Of a stretch of 64,000 nucleotides of DNA, positions 42,773 through 52,359 are shown piece by piece; position 1 is the first letter of the stretch; every line of letters begins with the position of its first letter. The notes under the pieces were generated by a model. That model was not told the origin of the DNA, ran no database searches, and saw nothing but the letters and a program-made list of their open reading frames with translations. A program made the translations under genes and the position numbers. The stretch is from Azomonas macrocytogenes. GTDB taxonomy: Bacteria > Pseudomonadota > Gammaproteobacteria > Pseudomonadales > Pseudomonadaceae. The stretch lies in the NCBI RefSeq assembly GCF_014191985.1, contig NZ_JACHXI010000016.1, positions 1 to 64,000 on the forward strand, in the 5' to 3' direction.

Positions 42773-43961
42773 TTAGTACTACAGTTGTATTTTCGCCTTC
42801 ATACGAGCATACCTTGCTCTGGCCTGATGCCTTCTGCGCCAACGTGACCAGGTTATCATCAAATCCGGGGTGATTTGCCGTTGTGCTAACCGGGCCGCCA
42901 CTTGCCGGATCTCCTGCAGGGACCAGCGGCTCAGTTCGGATAGGTCAACGTCATCAACCGCCCGATCGTTTTTGAGGGAGCCAAGGTGTTGTTGGCCTGA
43001 TGGCGCACCCGAGCCAACAAGGTAAACGCCAGCATGACCAGCGAGATATGTCGATGCCAGCCATGCCAGGAACGGATCTCGTTGTGATTCAGGCCCAACT
43101 CACCCTTGGCCGTTTCAAAGGCCTGTTCGATCGACCAGCGATGCCCTTCGACCCAGGCCAGCGTTTCCAATGACGTTCCCTGGGGAGCCCAGGTCGTGAA
43201 ATAGGCCAGCTCACCATCGACCAACCGACGACGAATCAATAGCCCGCGAGTCCAGACGCCTGTAGCCATGGGGTTATAGTCACGAGCCTGTAGGTCGGCC
43301 AGTAAAGGGCGTGTCGGCATTGATGGCCCGCTCGATCATGTCTTGGGCGATCTGGGGTTTGGTGAAAAACCCGATGTCCTTGGGGATATGCGCGGCAGCC
43401 AGCCGTTGGGGAGCGGCTAGCCACTGCTTGGGTAAATACAGGGCGTGATCATGAAGGCATGACCATGGCAGGACATAGGCCGCAAACACGCCGATCTGGC
43501 AATTGGCGATCTTGCCAGCTGAACCGGTGTATTGACGTGCGACGCCACACGAGGCCCGGTCCTGTTTGATAAAGCCGGTTTCGTCGATGACCAGAACGGC
43601 CTGCTCGTCGGCCAGGTGTTCGAGCACATAATCCCGGACTAGATCGCGTAATGCCTCGGCATTCCAGTGGCCACGCCCCAGAATGGACTGTTGGCGCCAA
43701 GGGCTGGAATCACCGGCCGCCTCGGCACGCATCCAGCCGGTCTTACGCGGCTCGGCGCCCAGGAGGCCGTCGAGAAACAGGGCGGCCGATGCGGCTACCC
43801 GTTCTTGCGTGAATAGAGGCCTGATGCGTTCTTTGACGTCCCGTAGCGCACAGGCCCATAGTTCCAAGGTGGGTTCGATGGAGGCATGTGCCAAGTAAGA
43901 TCTCCCATGCAAGAGAGATCATCAGAGTTAATAACTCATAAAAATACAACTGTAGTACTAA
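42773..43961 (-). mobile_element. IS701-family element, internally deleted
   Basis: The element is bounded by perfect 21-bp terminal inverted repeats, at 42773-42793 and 43941-43961 (outer end TTAGTACTACAG). Total length is about 1.19 kb, short of a typical 1.4-1.5 kb. The flanking tetranucleotides are TCTC and TCTA, so no perfect target duplication is seen. It carries the broken transposase listed separately, and the transposase stop codon lies within the left repeat. It is non-autonomous but may be mobilisable in trans. Confidence 0.75.
42783..43912 (-). pseudogene. IS701-family transposase with central deletion
   Basis: The N-terminal part (43912 to about 43320) reads IEPTLELWACALRDVKERIRPLFTQERVAASA, HWNAEALRDLVRDYVLEHLADEQAVLVIDETGFIKQ with the first catalytic Asp, and GVARQYTGSAGKIANCQIGVFAAYV. 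It breaks after ERAINADTPF. The next block (43320-42931) continues LLADLQARDYNPMATGVWTRG and VEGHRWSIEQAFETAKGELGLNHNEIRSWHGWHRH. The extreme C-terminus (SRWSLQEIRQVAARLAQRQI then WSRWRRRHQARAR) is in yet another frame. Roughly 100 internal codons are missing. Confidence 0.85.
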
Positions 43962-43985
43962 TCTACGAGAGATTGAATAATCCCT

Positions 43986-45533
43986 ATGGAATGGATTGCT
44001 GACCCCACGGCATGGCTTGGCCTGCTGACTCTGATCGTGCTGGAGCTGGTGCTCGGCATCGATAACCTTGTGTTCATTGCCATCTTGGCTGACAAACTGC
44101 CGCCAGAGCAGCGAGATCGTGCGCGTCTCATCGGCCTATCTCTTGCGTTGTTAATGCGTCTTGGCTTACTGGCCAGCATCTCTTGGATGGTGACCCTTAC
44201 CGAACCCTTGTTTGAGGTCTTCGACAAGACGTTCTCGGGCCGAGACTTGATCATGCTGTTCGGTGGTGTGTTCCTGTTGTTCAAGGCAACCATGGAATTG
44301 CATGAGCGACTCGAAGGGCATATGACAGAACGTTCAAGTAACGCAGCCTATGCAATGTTTTGGCCTATCGTTGCACAGATTGTGGTGTTGGATGCGGTCT
44401 TCTCGCTGGACGCGGTGATAACTGCTGTGGGCATGGTTGAACACCTATCGGTCATGATGATCGCTGTGGTTTTTTCCATTGGCTTGATGATCATCGCGAG
44501 TAAGCCGCTGACTGACTTCGTCAACGGGCACCCAACCGTCATTATGCTCTGCCTAGGCTTCTTGATGATGATCGGCTTCAGCCTCACAGCCGAGGGCCTG
44601 GGTTTCCACATTCCGAAAGGCTATCTCTACGCAGCGATTGGCTTCTCGATCTTGATCGAACTGTTCAACCAGGTGGCTCGCTCACGTCGAAAGAAGAGCC
44701 TGCAAGGTCATCACCCTATACGCAAGCGTACCGCGCATGCAGTTATGCGTTTACTGGGTGGTCACAAGTTGGGGGCAGATGAAGTCGGCGAGGAAATAGC
44801 TGACATGCTGTCAGGCGATGATGCCGATCAGATTTTCCATCGACGGGAACGCGTCATGATCAGTGGCGTGCTTCAGTTGGCGGAACGTCCGATACGTGGG
44901 GTTATGACCCCTCGTGCAGAAATCGACCACATTGACTTGGCCGACTCTCCGGAAGAAATCCGCGCAATGCTAATGCACTCGTCGTACTCCAGGTTGCCGT
45001 TGATTCGGGAGGGACGAGTTGATGAGCCTTTGGGGTTCGTTCACAAGAAGGAGCTGTTGAAGGAGCTTTTGGCAGGTAACCAGCCAAATCTGGAAACCAT
45101 GGCCCGCAAGGCAATTAACTTGCTGGACAACTTCACGATTCTCAATGCGCTTGAACAGATGCGTAAAGAATCGACTCACATCGCTTTCGTGGTGAACGAA
45201 TTCGGTGACTTCATTGGGATTCTCACCATGACCGACATTCTCGAATCCATCGCGGGTGAGTTGCCGGATGCCAGTGAAATTGAAGGCCCAAGCATCGTTG
45301 CCGAGGGTGGGGGTTTCCTCATCAGCGGTGCGGTGAATCTCAGTCAGATTCGGGAACACATAGGCTTCCAAGCTAAAGCTACTGATGACTATCAGACGCT
45401 TGCGGGGTTGGTCATGAGCTTGCTGGATCGTCTGCCAATCATTGGAGACAAGCTCATTTGGCAGGAGTGGAGCATGACCGTTGTGGAGGTTAAAGAGCGA
45501 CGAGTGACGAGGGTGCTGTTGCGTAAAGAGTGA
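43986..45533 (+). CDS. TerC-family membrane protein with CBS and CorC domains
   Basis: 515 residues. The N-terminal TerC domain (about 1-235) has seven membrane helices and the acidic membrane motifs [14 protein letters not shown] and [18 protein letters not shown], thought to bind metal. A linker is followed by a CBS pair (about 300-420, [21 protein letters not shown] and [24 protein letters not shown]) and a CorC/HlyC C-terminal domain ([20 protein letters not shown]). It resembles E. coli YegH/YoaE. Related TerC proteins export manganese; the substrate here is not shown. Confidence 0.88.
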   Translation: MEWIADPTAWLGLLTLIVLELVLGIDNLVFIAILADKLPPEQRDRARLIGLSLALLMRLGLLASISWMVTLTEPLFEVFDKTFSGRDLIMLFGGVFLLFKATMELHERLEGHMTERSSNAAYAMFWPIVAQIVVLDAVFSLDAVITAVGMVEHLSVMMIAVVFSIGLMIIASKPLTDFVNGHPTVIMLCLGFLMMIGFSLTAEGLGFHIPKGYLYAAIGFSILIELFNQVARSRRKKSLQGHHPIRKRTAHAVMRLLGGHKLGADEVGEEIADMLSGDDADQIFHRRERVMISGVLQLAERPIRGVMTPRAEIDHIDLADSPEEIRAMLMHSSYSRLPLIREGRVDEPLGFVHKKELLKELLAGNQPNLETMARKAINLLDNFTILNALEQMRKESTHIAFVVNEFGDFIGILTMTDILESIAGELPDASEIEGPSIVAEGGGFLISGAVNLSQIREHIGFQAKATDDYQTLAGLVMSLLDRLPIIGDKLIWQEWSMTVVEVKERRVTRVLLRKE

Positions 45534-45813
45534 GTATATAAAAACCGATATGTTGCCCGGTACTCATACTCGATTAATAGATGGTCATAAACGGGGATTA
45601 ATAGGAGTGTCGGCCGGATGGGCACTGGTGGGGGATCATTGTTCAGCAACGAATCATCTGCCGTCGCTGGATCTGGACCGCGGCAAGCCATTAGCAGTTG
45701 GCAGTGTGGATAGATGCTTTGTCAAGATCCTGATTAAGTTAGGTTTCAGGTTTGACTGGTATGGATGTGCAGCGTTTCGGAAATAGCCATTTTCAGAGCT
45801 TTTTCTGGGATTT

Positions 45814-46620
45814 ATGGCGGTTTGGGATATCGCCCAGCCACCACTTTTTCGCTGCTCATCGGAGATTGCAGTCTTGGTTAGTTTGCTTTGGTTTGTATGT
45901 TTGTGGCTGGTTGTGGGGTTGCTGTTGTGCATGGCTGGATTTGCCGCGCAAGCGGCATCCGGAGAATCTGGCGCCTATCCACACATTCCTGAGCCGATGG
46001 TCTTCGACATGGTGCGTTCACTTGGCGCGCGACAGGGCGAGTTGGAGTCAAATGTGCTCGCCACCACTCCATTATCTGGACCCGATAAGAAGACGGTCGA
46101 TTGGGCGCCAGAGATGGAATATGCCTTTGCTGATGGTTGGGCTATCGAGTTTGAGTTTCCCTTTGAAGATAAGCGGCTGACTGAATTCAAGCTTGGGTTA
46201 CAGGCTACGTTCGGCACATTCAATCATGGGAGATCAGTCCATGGCGTCCAGTATTTGGGTATTTATGATCGTGATCGTCACACCTATCTCAGTAGCATGG
46301 TCTATATGCTAGGCAACCGTTTCAGCAACCGATGGAGCACCATGAGCATGATCGGGGTTGCCGATATCAGTGCGTCTCGATCCAGCAGACGCAATGATCT
46401 GATTTTCAATCATTCGACCTTCTTCAATGCGACTGACAATACGGTTCTCGGGCTTGAGTTCAATTATCTGAGCGGTTCTGATGGCCATGTTCTGCTGATG
46501 CCCCAGATACATCATCGATTGGCCCGGACGGTGAATGTCCAATTCGGTTTCGGGCTCGACAAGAAGCGTGGTGAGTCGGCATACCCAGAGATTGGCATGC
46601 GCATCGTGCGCGAGTTCTAA
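45814..46620 (+). CDS. Putative outer-membrane protein
   Basis: 268 residues. A hydrophobic N-terminal stretch (about 17-45, EIAVLVSLLWFVCLWLVVGL then LLCMAGFAAQA) looks like a long signal peptide cut after AQA. The rest alternates hydrophobic and polar residues and ends in Phe (EIGMRIVREF), typical of an outer-membrane beta barrel. Segments such as WAPEMEYAFADGWAIEFEFPFED recall transporter-like proteins of unknown function. It is 280 bp downstream of the TerC gene on the same strand. The start at 45814 has GGGA only three bases upstream, so it is uncertain. Confidence 0.6.
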   Translation: MAVWDIAQPPLFRCSSEIAVLVSLLWFVCLWLVVGLLLCMAGFAAQAASGESGAYPHIPEPMVFDMVRSLGARQGELESNVLATTPLSGPDKKTVDWAPEMEYAFADGWAIEFEFPFEDKRLTEFKLGLQATFGTFNHGRSVHGVQYLGIYDRDRHTYLSSMVYMLGNRFSNRWSTMSMIGVADISASRSSRRNDLIFNHSTFFNATDNTVLGLEFNYLSGSDGHVLLMPQIHHRLARTVNVQFGFGLDKKRGESAYPEIGMRIVREF

Positions 46621-46719
46621 ATAAATAAGGTAATCCACCGGCAAAGCCTTGTCTCTTTATCACATCTTTTCGTTTGCTTATCCTGCAACCCCATGATTTC
46701 AATGAGTCATGGGATAGAC

Positions 46720-47128
46720 ATGATCGATAATGAAGCCCGCTGGGCAGAGCAACTGTTCGGTGAGGGTGACCTGGGAGTGTGCGTCGTACCCAACGACTGC
46801 TGGATATCGGTGCCCGTTTATCGCGGTAGGTGGGCGCTTCGCTGGCGAAGTGTTGCGAAAGCGATCGTGCCGCTCTGCTGAAGAGTTACCGTCTGATGGG
46901 CAATACGCAGGTTCTGCCCGAGGCGATGCGGGAAGGGGGATTTGTTGGCGTGGCGCGCCAGGCCCTGGCGTCAGAGTTGCTGTTGACGGTGGAGAACGCT
47001 ACCAGCGTGAACTATACGCACGCGACGGCGGCAAACCTGGGAACGATCGGTTCGCAGCGACAAGCCCAGCGCCGGAATTACCTAGTGCATTCGGTGCCGC
47101 TGATCGATACGGCCAGTGAACGCAGGTG
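46720..47128 (+). pseudogene. IS4/Tn5-type transposase N-terminal domain, broken
   Basis: From the ATG at 46720 the sequence reads NEARWAEQLFGEGDLG, shifts frame, continues RRTQRLLDIGARLSR, meets an in-frame TAG, and goes on VGASLAKCCESDRAALLKSY, RLMGNTQVLPEAMREGGF and TSVNYTHATAANLGTIGSQR. This is the N-terminal DNA-binding domain of Tn5-like IS4-family transposases (WAE..FG..DLGD.RRT.RL). One frameshift and one stop inactivate it. At about 47128 it is joined directly to a reverse transcriptase fragment. Confidence 0.75.
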
Positions 47129-47335
47129 GGGCTGATCTGGAGCCGGCTGTCCTCGTGCAGTTACATTCCGCCTCCTGTGCGGCGGGTAGAGATCCCGAAA
47201 GTGGATGGAATGACAAGGCCGCTGGGAATTCCGACCGTATCGGATCGCATCGCGCAGATGGTGGTAAGGCGACATCTCGAGCCCATTCTGGAGCCAGTGC
47301 TTCATACCAAGACCAAAACCCCTAGGACAGCCTAA
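47129..47335 (+). pseudogene. Group II intron reverse transcriptase fragment
   Basis: The frame reads WSRLSSCSYIPPPVRRVEIP, KVDGMTRPLGIPTVSDRIAQ and MVVRRHLEPILEPVLHT, the RT-0/RT-1 region of LtrA-type intron-encoded proteins (SGSY.P.PVRRV.IPK.DG..RPLGIPT..DR..Q). The rest of the reverse transcriptase, maturase and intron RNA domains V/VI are absent. It abuts the IS4-type remnant without a spacer. Confidence 0.8.
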
Positions 47336-47493
47336 AATTAAAGATTGGATTTTAGTATTGCCAGTATCGTGAAAGTGGTTCATAATTCTGCGCATTGCAA
47401 ACGTTCGTCAGAAAAAACCTATTATTTTCAATAAGATAGGTTGATGATTATAGTTTGGTATGCTGTTTTTTGTTCTAAAGTTTGATAGTCACT

Positions 47494-47567
47494 GGCCGGG
47501 TGGCAGAGTGGTCATGCAGCGGATTGCAAATCCGTGTACGCCGGTTCGATTCCGACCTCGGCCTCCA
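47494..47567 (+). tRNA. tRNA-Cys (GCA)
   Basis: 74 nt. The acceptor GGCCGGG pairs with CTCGGCC (one G-U), the anticodon stem-loop CGGATTGCAAATCCG gives GCA, the discriminator is U, and CCA is encoded at 47565-47567. It marks the right edge of the accessory region. Confidence 0.95.
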
Positions 47568-47571
47568 TATG

Positions 47572-47606
47572 AAAAACCCGCACATCATAGATGTACGGGT
47601 TTTTTA
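47572..47606 (+). terminator. Terminator after tRNA-Cys
   Basis: AAAAACCCGCACAT pairs with ATGTACGGGTTTTT with a single mismatch around a short loop, and T residues follow. A strong factor-independent terminator. Confidence 0.85.
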
Positions 47607-47930
47607 TGCTCTATAAAAAGGTAAGCTTAAGTATTAATAACTCTTGGCTGTTTGGTGTTGCGATTTCTTCTCGCTAGTTCCTGCTTAATAGAGATAGAGG
47701 TTGCTTTGATCCAAAATATGTGCTGGGCGGGTGTGGTGCTGGTGCCTGATTCAAGCTAGGATTTCACTGAGTAAGCGTTCAGCGTATTTCTTCCCTTGTT
47801 TAAAGCCTATGATCAGCTAGCGCATCTTTTCATTACCGCAAATGCATTAAGCTTTGCTATTGCTGAGTTAATAGTGGAGTAGTGGTGCCCGATTTAAAAT
47901 TCGAGATTGTTGTCTAGGCTTGGACGAAAC
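47607..47930. other. Gene-free stretch before the DUF1289 gene
   Basis: About 320 bp. No gene or repeat is recognised. On the reverse strand around 47760-47820 a short frame reads LIIGFKQGKKYAERLLSEIL, which may be a decayed gene end, but I cannot assign it. Confidence 0.3.
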
Positions 47931-48386
47931 ATGCTACATCGATCAATCAAGACGCCTTGTAATGGACTTTGTTCAACAGTTTACGGTGATCTCGTTTGTC
48001 GAGGATGCAAACGATTTCATTATGAAATCATAAGCTGGAACCATTACTCCGAAAAAGAAAAGCAGGCCATTTGGTCGCGTTTGGAGGATTTGCTTGTTCA
48101 GGTGATTGCCAGCAAGCTGGAAGTCTATGATGAATCTCGTTTACGTTGGCAATTAGAGCTGCAATCGATTCGGTATCCGGCGGATCTTTCAGCTTATTGT
48201 TGGGCCTATCAATTGCTGGTCAAAGGCTCACACTCTACCCAGCAGTTGACAGCTTGCGGGATAGCTCTTTTACCGGAATTTCAAGGTTTGCCGCTATCTG
48301 CGCTTTGCAATGTAGTGGATCGTGAATTGCTTTTTTTATCATACGCATATTATAAACGTTATATTACTCCAGATTTTTTGCAGTAA
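47931..48386 (+). CDS. DUF1289-domain protein
   Basis: 151 residues from the ATG at 47931; the open frame starts at a TTG at 47907. The N-terminal DUF1289 motif is KTPCNGLCSTVYGDLVCRGCKRFHYEIISWNHYSEKEKQAIW, with four cysteines (CxxxC...CxxC) that may bind metal. The C-terminal 90 residues form an extension without a recognised domain. Function unknown. It precedes tig by 200 bp on the same strand. Confidence 0.78.
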   Translation: MLHRSIKTPCNGLCSTVYGDLVCRGCKRFHYEIISWNHYSEKEKQAIWSRLEDLLVQVIASKLEVYDESRLRWQLELQSIRYPADLSAYCWAYQLLVKGSHSTQQLTACGIALLPEFQGLPLSALCNVVDRELLFLSYAYYKRYITPDFLQ

Positions 48387-48589
48387 TTAGCATTGCCATT
48401 GTGCTTGTCAGTATTTTAATGATTGAAAAAAAGTACGAATTCGTTAAGTTGTTTCTAAATTATAGATCAGTATGGTCTGTGGCTTTGTAGTAAGACGGGT
48501 GGGGTGACTTCTGTAATTCGAATCTCTAGAATGTATGCCCATTCTGAGGCCGGTATGCCCGGCTTTGCCCGTGCAATAGAGGAAAATAC

Positions 48590-49900
48590 ATGCAAGTTTC
48601 TGTTGAAAGCACCTCTGCTCTTGAGCGTCGCATGACTATTGGCGTACCGGCCGAGCGCATCGAGACTGAAGTGACCAAGCGGCTCCAGCAGACTGCTAGT
48701 CGCGCCAAGATTCCGGGTTTTCGCCCCGGCAAGGTACCGATGCGTGTAATTCGTCAACGCTATGAAGATTCTGCCCGTCAGGAAGCTCTCAGCGATATCA
48801 TCCAATCTTCCTTTTATGAAGCAGTTGCTTCGGAAAAGCTAAATCCTGCTGGTTCCCCTTCGGTCGAGCCGAAAAGCTTCGAGAAAGGTAAGGATTTCGA
48901 ATATGTTGCTGTATTCGAGGTTTTTCCTGTGTTTGAGGTAAGTGGCTTCGATTCGATTGAAGTAGAGCGTCTCCAGGCTGAGGTATCCGATGCTGATGTG
49001 GACAAGATGCTGGATGTATTACGTCAGCAGAGTACTACCTACGAGACAGTCAGCCGTGCTGCTGAAAAAAATGACCAGCTGAATATTGATTTTGTCGGAA
49101 AGATCGATGGCAGTGAATTTGCCGGTGGTTCCGCTAAAGGTGTTCAATTGGTGCTTGGTTCGGGGCGGATGATTCCAGGTTTTGAAGACGCGTTGATTGG
49201 CACGAAAGCGGGAGAAGAAAAAGTCATCGTGCCAACGTTCCCTGACGATTATCAAAATACTGAGCTGGCAGGAAAGACCGCCGAGTTCACTGTGACCATT
49301 CACACTGTAGGCGCTCCAAAACCTCCGGAGCTTAACGATGAGTTTTTTGCTTTGTTCGGAGTGAAAGAGGGCGGATTAGAAGGTTTCAAGGCCGAGGTCC
49401 GCAAGAATATGGATCGTGAGTTGCAGCAGGCGCTCAAGGCCAGGGTTAAATCTCAAATCATGGATGGCTTGGTTGCCCACAATCCGATCGAGGTTCCAAA
49501 AGCACTGATTGCCAGCGAGGTAAATCGCTTGCGTGTACAGGCTGTGCAGCAATTCGGCGGCAATATCGAGCCCGATCAGTTGCCGGCCGAGCTCTTTGAG
49601 GAGCAAGCCAAGCGTCGAGTTTTGTTAGGTTTGATCGTTGCTGAGGTCATCAAGCAAAAGAACTTGAAGGCGGATGATGGACGTATTCGCGAAATGATCA
49701 CGGAAATGGCAGCAGCTTATCAGGAGCCTGAGCAGGTCGTTGCTTGGTACTATCAGAATAGCGATCAGCTTAACGAAGTTCGCTCTGTTGTGCTTGAAGA
49801 GCAAGTTGTGGATACTGTCTTGCAGCAGGCTAAGGTGACAGATAAAACCGTTACCTACGAAGAAGCTGTTAAGCCTTTGGAGACACCGCCAGTAGGCTAA
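48590..49900 (+). CDS. tig: Trigger factor
   Basis: 436 residues. It is a ribosome-associated chaperone with prolyl isomerase activity. The ribosome-binding signature is in the N-terminal domain ([30 protein letters not shown] loop). The FKBP-type domain is in the middle ([41 protein letters not shown]), and the helical C-terminal domain is complete. It heads the conserved tig-clpP-clpX-lon protein quality-control block. Confidence 0.96.
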   Translation: MQVSVESTSALERRMTIGVPAERIETEVTKRLQQTASRAKIPGFRPGKVPMRVIRQRYEDSARQEALSDIIQSSFYEAVASEKLNPAGSPSVEPKSFEKGKDFEYVAVFEVFPVFEVSGFDSIEVERLQAEVSDADVDKMLDVLRQQSTTYETVSRAAEKNDQLNIDFVGKIDGSEFAGGSAKGVQLVLGSGRMIPGFEDALIGTKAGEEKVIVPTFPDDYQNTELAGKTAEFTVTIHTVGAPKPPELNDEFFALFGVKEGGLEGFKAEVRKNMDRELQQALKARVKSQIMDGLVAHNPIEVPKALIASEVNRLRVQAVQQFGGNIEPDQLPAELFEEQAKRRVLLGLIVAEVIKQKNLKADDGRIREMITEMAAAYQEPEQVVAWYYQNSDQLNEVRSVVLEEQVVDTVLQQAKVTDKTVTYEEAVKPLETPPVG

Positions 49901-49925
49901 GCTTCTTCACATCGTCCAAGCGCAG

Positions 49926-49957
49926 ACATAAGCCAGCCGTGAGCTGGCTTATGTTTT
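49926..49957 (+). terminator. Hairpin between tig and clpP
   Basis: A perfect 12-bp stem (ACATAAGCCAGC with GCTGGCTTATGT) and 5-base loop are followed by a short T-run. It may terminate or attenuate tig transcription 30 bp before the clpP start. Confidence 0.75.
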
Positions 49958-49985
49958 AAGGCATGACAAGGGAGTAACGTTAGAG

Positions 49986-50624
49986 ATGTCTCTCAACCCA
50001 TTTATGCAGGTACCAGAGATTCAGGCTGCTGGCGGCTTGGTTCCGATGGTGGTCGAGCAATCGGCTCGCGGTGAACGCGCTTTCGACATCTATTCCCGTC
50101 TTTTGAAAGAACGGGTCATTTTCATGGTTGGCCAAGTTGAAGACTATATGGCCAATCTGATCGTGGCTCAGTTGCTTTTTCTCGAGGCTGAGAATCCCGA
50201 GAAGGATATCCATCTTTATATAAATTCGCCTGGCGGCTCGGTAACCGCTGGTATGGCAATTTATGACACCATGCAATTCATCAAGCCAGATGTCTCGACG
50301 ATCTGTATCGGGCAGGCATGTAGCATGGGAGCATTGTTGCTGGCTGGTGGTGCAGCAGGGAAGCGTTATTGTTTGCCACACTCTCGGATGATGATCCATC
50401 AGCCGCTTGGTGGTTTCCAGGGACAAGCTTCCGATATTGAAATCCATGCCAGAGAAATTCTGACGATTCGTGAAAAACTGAATAAAGTACTCGCCGATCA
50501 TACCGGGCAGCCTCTTGAGGTGATTGCTCGCGATACTGATCGGGATAATTTCATGAACGGTGAAGACGCAACCAGATATGGTTTGATTGATCAGGTTCTG
50601 GCTCATCGCCAACTGGTAAGTTGA
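49986..50624 (+). CDS. clpP: ATP-dependent Clp protease proteolytic subunit
   Basis: 212 residues. Serine protease of the ClpXP/ClpAP complexes. The catalytic Ser is in [14 protein letters not shown], the His in [15 protein letters not shown], and the Asp in [18 protein letters not shown]. The N-terminal region includes a short propeptide-like stretch before [19 protein letters not shown]. It lies upstream of clpX in the same direction. Confidence 0.96.
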   Translation: MSLNPFMQVPEIQAAGGLVPMVVEQSARGERAFDIYSRLLKERVIFMVGQVEDYMANLIVAQLLFLEAENPEKDIHLYINSPGGSVTAGMAIYDTMQFIKPDVSTICIGQACSMGALLLAGGAAGKRYCLPHSRMMIHQPLGGFQGQASDIEIHAREILTIREKLNKVLADHTGQPLEVIARDTDRDNFMNGEDATRYGLIDQVLAHRQLVS

Positions 50625-50718
50625 TTTTGTCTGAGCGATATCCGGCTATTCGGTGGGCTTGAAAAAGCCCACAAATACCTTCATCTTGTTTTCCAAGCCT
50701 TCCGATTGGATCGATCGA

Positions 50719-51999
50719 ATGACTGATACCCGTAACGGCGAGGAAACTGGCAAACTGCTCTACTGCTCTTTTTGCGGCAAAAGCCAGCATGAAGTACGCA
50801 AATTGATTGCCGGCCCCTCGGTTTTCATCTGTGATGAATGCGTCGACTTGTGCAATGACATTATCCGTGAGGAAGTGCAAGAAGCTCAAGCCGAAAGTAA
50901 CGCGCATAAGCTGCCTGTGCCCAAGGAAATCAGTGGTATTCTTGACCAATATGTCATTGGTCAGGAACGTGCCAAGAAAATCCTCGCAGTGGCTGTCTAT
51001 AACCACTATAAGCGTTTGAACCAGCGCGACAAAAAAGAAGACGTCGAGCTGGGCAAAAGTAATATTTTGCTCATTGGCCCGACTGGTTCTGGCAAGACTT
51101 TGCTGGCTGAAACCCTGGCCCGTCTTCTCAATGTACCTTTCACTATTGCCGACGCCACTACTCTTACCGAGGCTGGGTATGTTGGTGAAGATGTAGAAAA
51201 TATCATTCAGAAGCTGCTTCAGAAGTGCGATTACGATGTAGAAAAAGCCCAAATGGGGATCGTCTACATTGATGAAATCGACAAGATTTCTCGTAAATCT
51301 GACAATCCCTCGATTACACGAGATGTATCGGGTGAAGGAGTGCAGCAAGCACTTCTCAAATTGATTGAAGGTACTGTTGCCTCCGTTCCTCCACAGGGAG
51401 GGCGCAAGCATCCTCAGCAAGAGTTTTTGCAAGTCGACACGCGTAATATCCTGTTCATTTGTGGTGGCGCTTTTGCCGGTTTGGAAAAGGTTATTCAAAA
51501 TCGTTCTACGAGAGGAGGCATTGGGTTCAATGCTGAAGTTCGTAGCAAGGAATTAGGCAAGAAAGTGGGGGAATCGTTACGGGCAGTTGAGCCTGACGAT
51601 TTGGTCAAATTCGGCTTGATTCCAGAGTTTGTTGGCCGTCTGCCAGTCGTTGCGACCTTGGATGAGCTGGATGAACTGGCGTTGATCCAGATTCTTACCG
51701 AACCCAAAAATGCTTTGACCAAGCAATACGCTAAGCTTTTTGAAATGGAAGAGGTTTGCCTTGAGTTTCGTCCAGATGCTTTAAAAGCAATCGCCTTGAA
51801 GGCATTGGAGCGTAAAACTGGTGCTCGTGGCTTGCGCTCTATTCTGGAAGGAGTTTTGTTGGATACGATGTACGATATTCCTTCTCAGAAAGATGTCAGC
51901 AAGATTGTGATTGATGAAAGTGTAATCGAAGGTACTTCCCAGCCATTGCTGATTTACGAAAGCAACGAGCCACCTGCCAAGGTAGCACCTGAAGCCTGA
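50719..51999 (+). CDS. clpX: Clp protease ATP-binding unfoldase subunit ClpX
   Basis: 426 residues from the ATG at 50719, which matches the conserved start ([20 protein letters not shown]); the frame is open upstream to 50653. The zinc-binding domain has CSFCGKS and CDECVDLCN. The AAA+ module has Walker [16 protein letters not shown], Walker [11 protein letters not shown], pore loop GYVGEDVE and sensor 2 in [12 protein letters not shown]. It delivers substrates to ClpP. Confidence 0.96.
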   Translation: MTDTRNGEETGKLLYCSFCGKSQHEVRKLIAGPSVFICDECVDLCNDIIREEVQEAQAESNAHKLPVPKEISGILDQYVIGQERAKKILAVAVYNHYKRLNQRDKKEDVELGKSNILLIGPTGSGKTLLAETLARLLNVPFTIADATTLTEAGYVGEDVENIIQKLLQKCDYDVEKAQMGIVYIDEIDKISRKSDNPSITRDVSGEGVQQALLKLIEGTVASVPPQGGRKHPQQEFLQVDTRNILFICGGAFAGLEKVIQNRSTRGGIGFNAEVRSKELGKKVGESLRAVEPDDLVKFGLIPEFVGRLPVVATLDELDELALIQILTEPKNALTKQYAKLFEMEEVCLEFRPDALKAIALKALERKTGARGLRSILEGVLLDTMYDIPSQKDVSKIVIDESVIEGTSQPLLIYESNEPPAKVAPEA

Positions 52000-52089
52000 T
52001 TAGCAAAAAGGTCTAAAGAAGCGCTGCTAATACATGTACATGCCATTCAGCTAAGGCTTTCCGCTTAACCTTCGGCAACATGAAATCAG

Positions 52090-52120
52090 AATCCGATGTC
52101 TGTTTTGGCATCGGATTTTT
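52090..52120 (+). terminator. Terminator after clpX
   Basis: AATCCGATG at 52090-52098 pairs perfectly with CATCGGATT at 52109-52117, followed by T residues. It lies about 90 bp after the clpX stop. Confidence 0.85.
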
Positions 52121-52204
52121 ATGGCCTGTATGGCCGATTCACTTGAGCCCTGATCCGGCACTAGTCGAGCAGACGCTCGAAAGAGCAAGAGGCAGCACTT
52201 GCTC

Positions 52205-52290
52205 GTGGTCATCACGACCTGGTGTGTCAGCGACCAGGCGCCACCGGTTTCCCCAGGTAAATATGATGTGCCAAATATGGTTATCTCCAC
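52205..52290 (-). pseudogene. Possible 5' scrap of a UDP-glucose dehydrogenase gene
   Basis: The reverse strand from a GTG at 52290 reads (V)EITIFGTSYLPGETGGAWSL then THQVV. This resembles the N-terminal Rossmann start of Ugd proteins (M.IT.FGTGYVGLVTGACLA..GH.VV) with several disruptions. Nothing recognisable follows. It may be chance. Confidence 0.3.
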
Positions 52291-52359
52291 GCCATCAAGC
52301 CTAAGCCTTCAAAATATCATTCGACCAAAAAATATTAGTTAATTTAACTGACTGATATT

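Noticed and set aside
45550-45786. 78-codon frame between the TerC and outer-membrane protein genes
   Set aside because: No ribosome-binding site and no family resemblance; overlapping frames of similar size exist on both strands.
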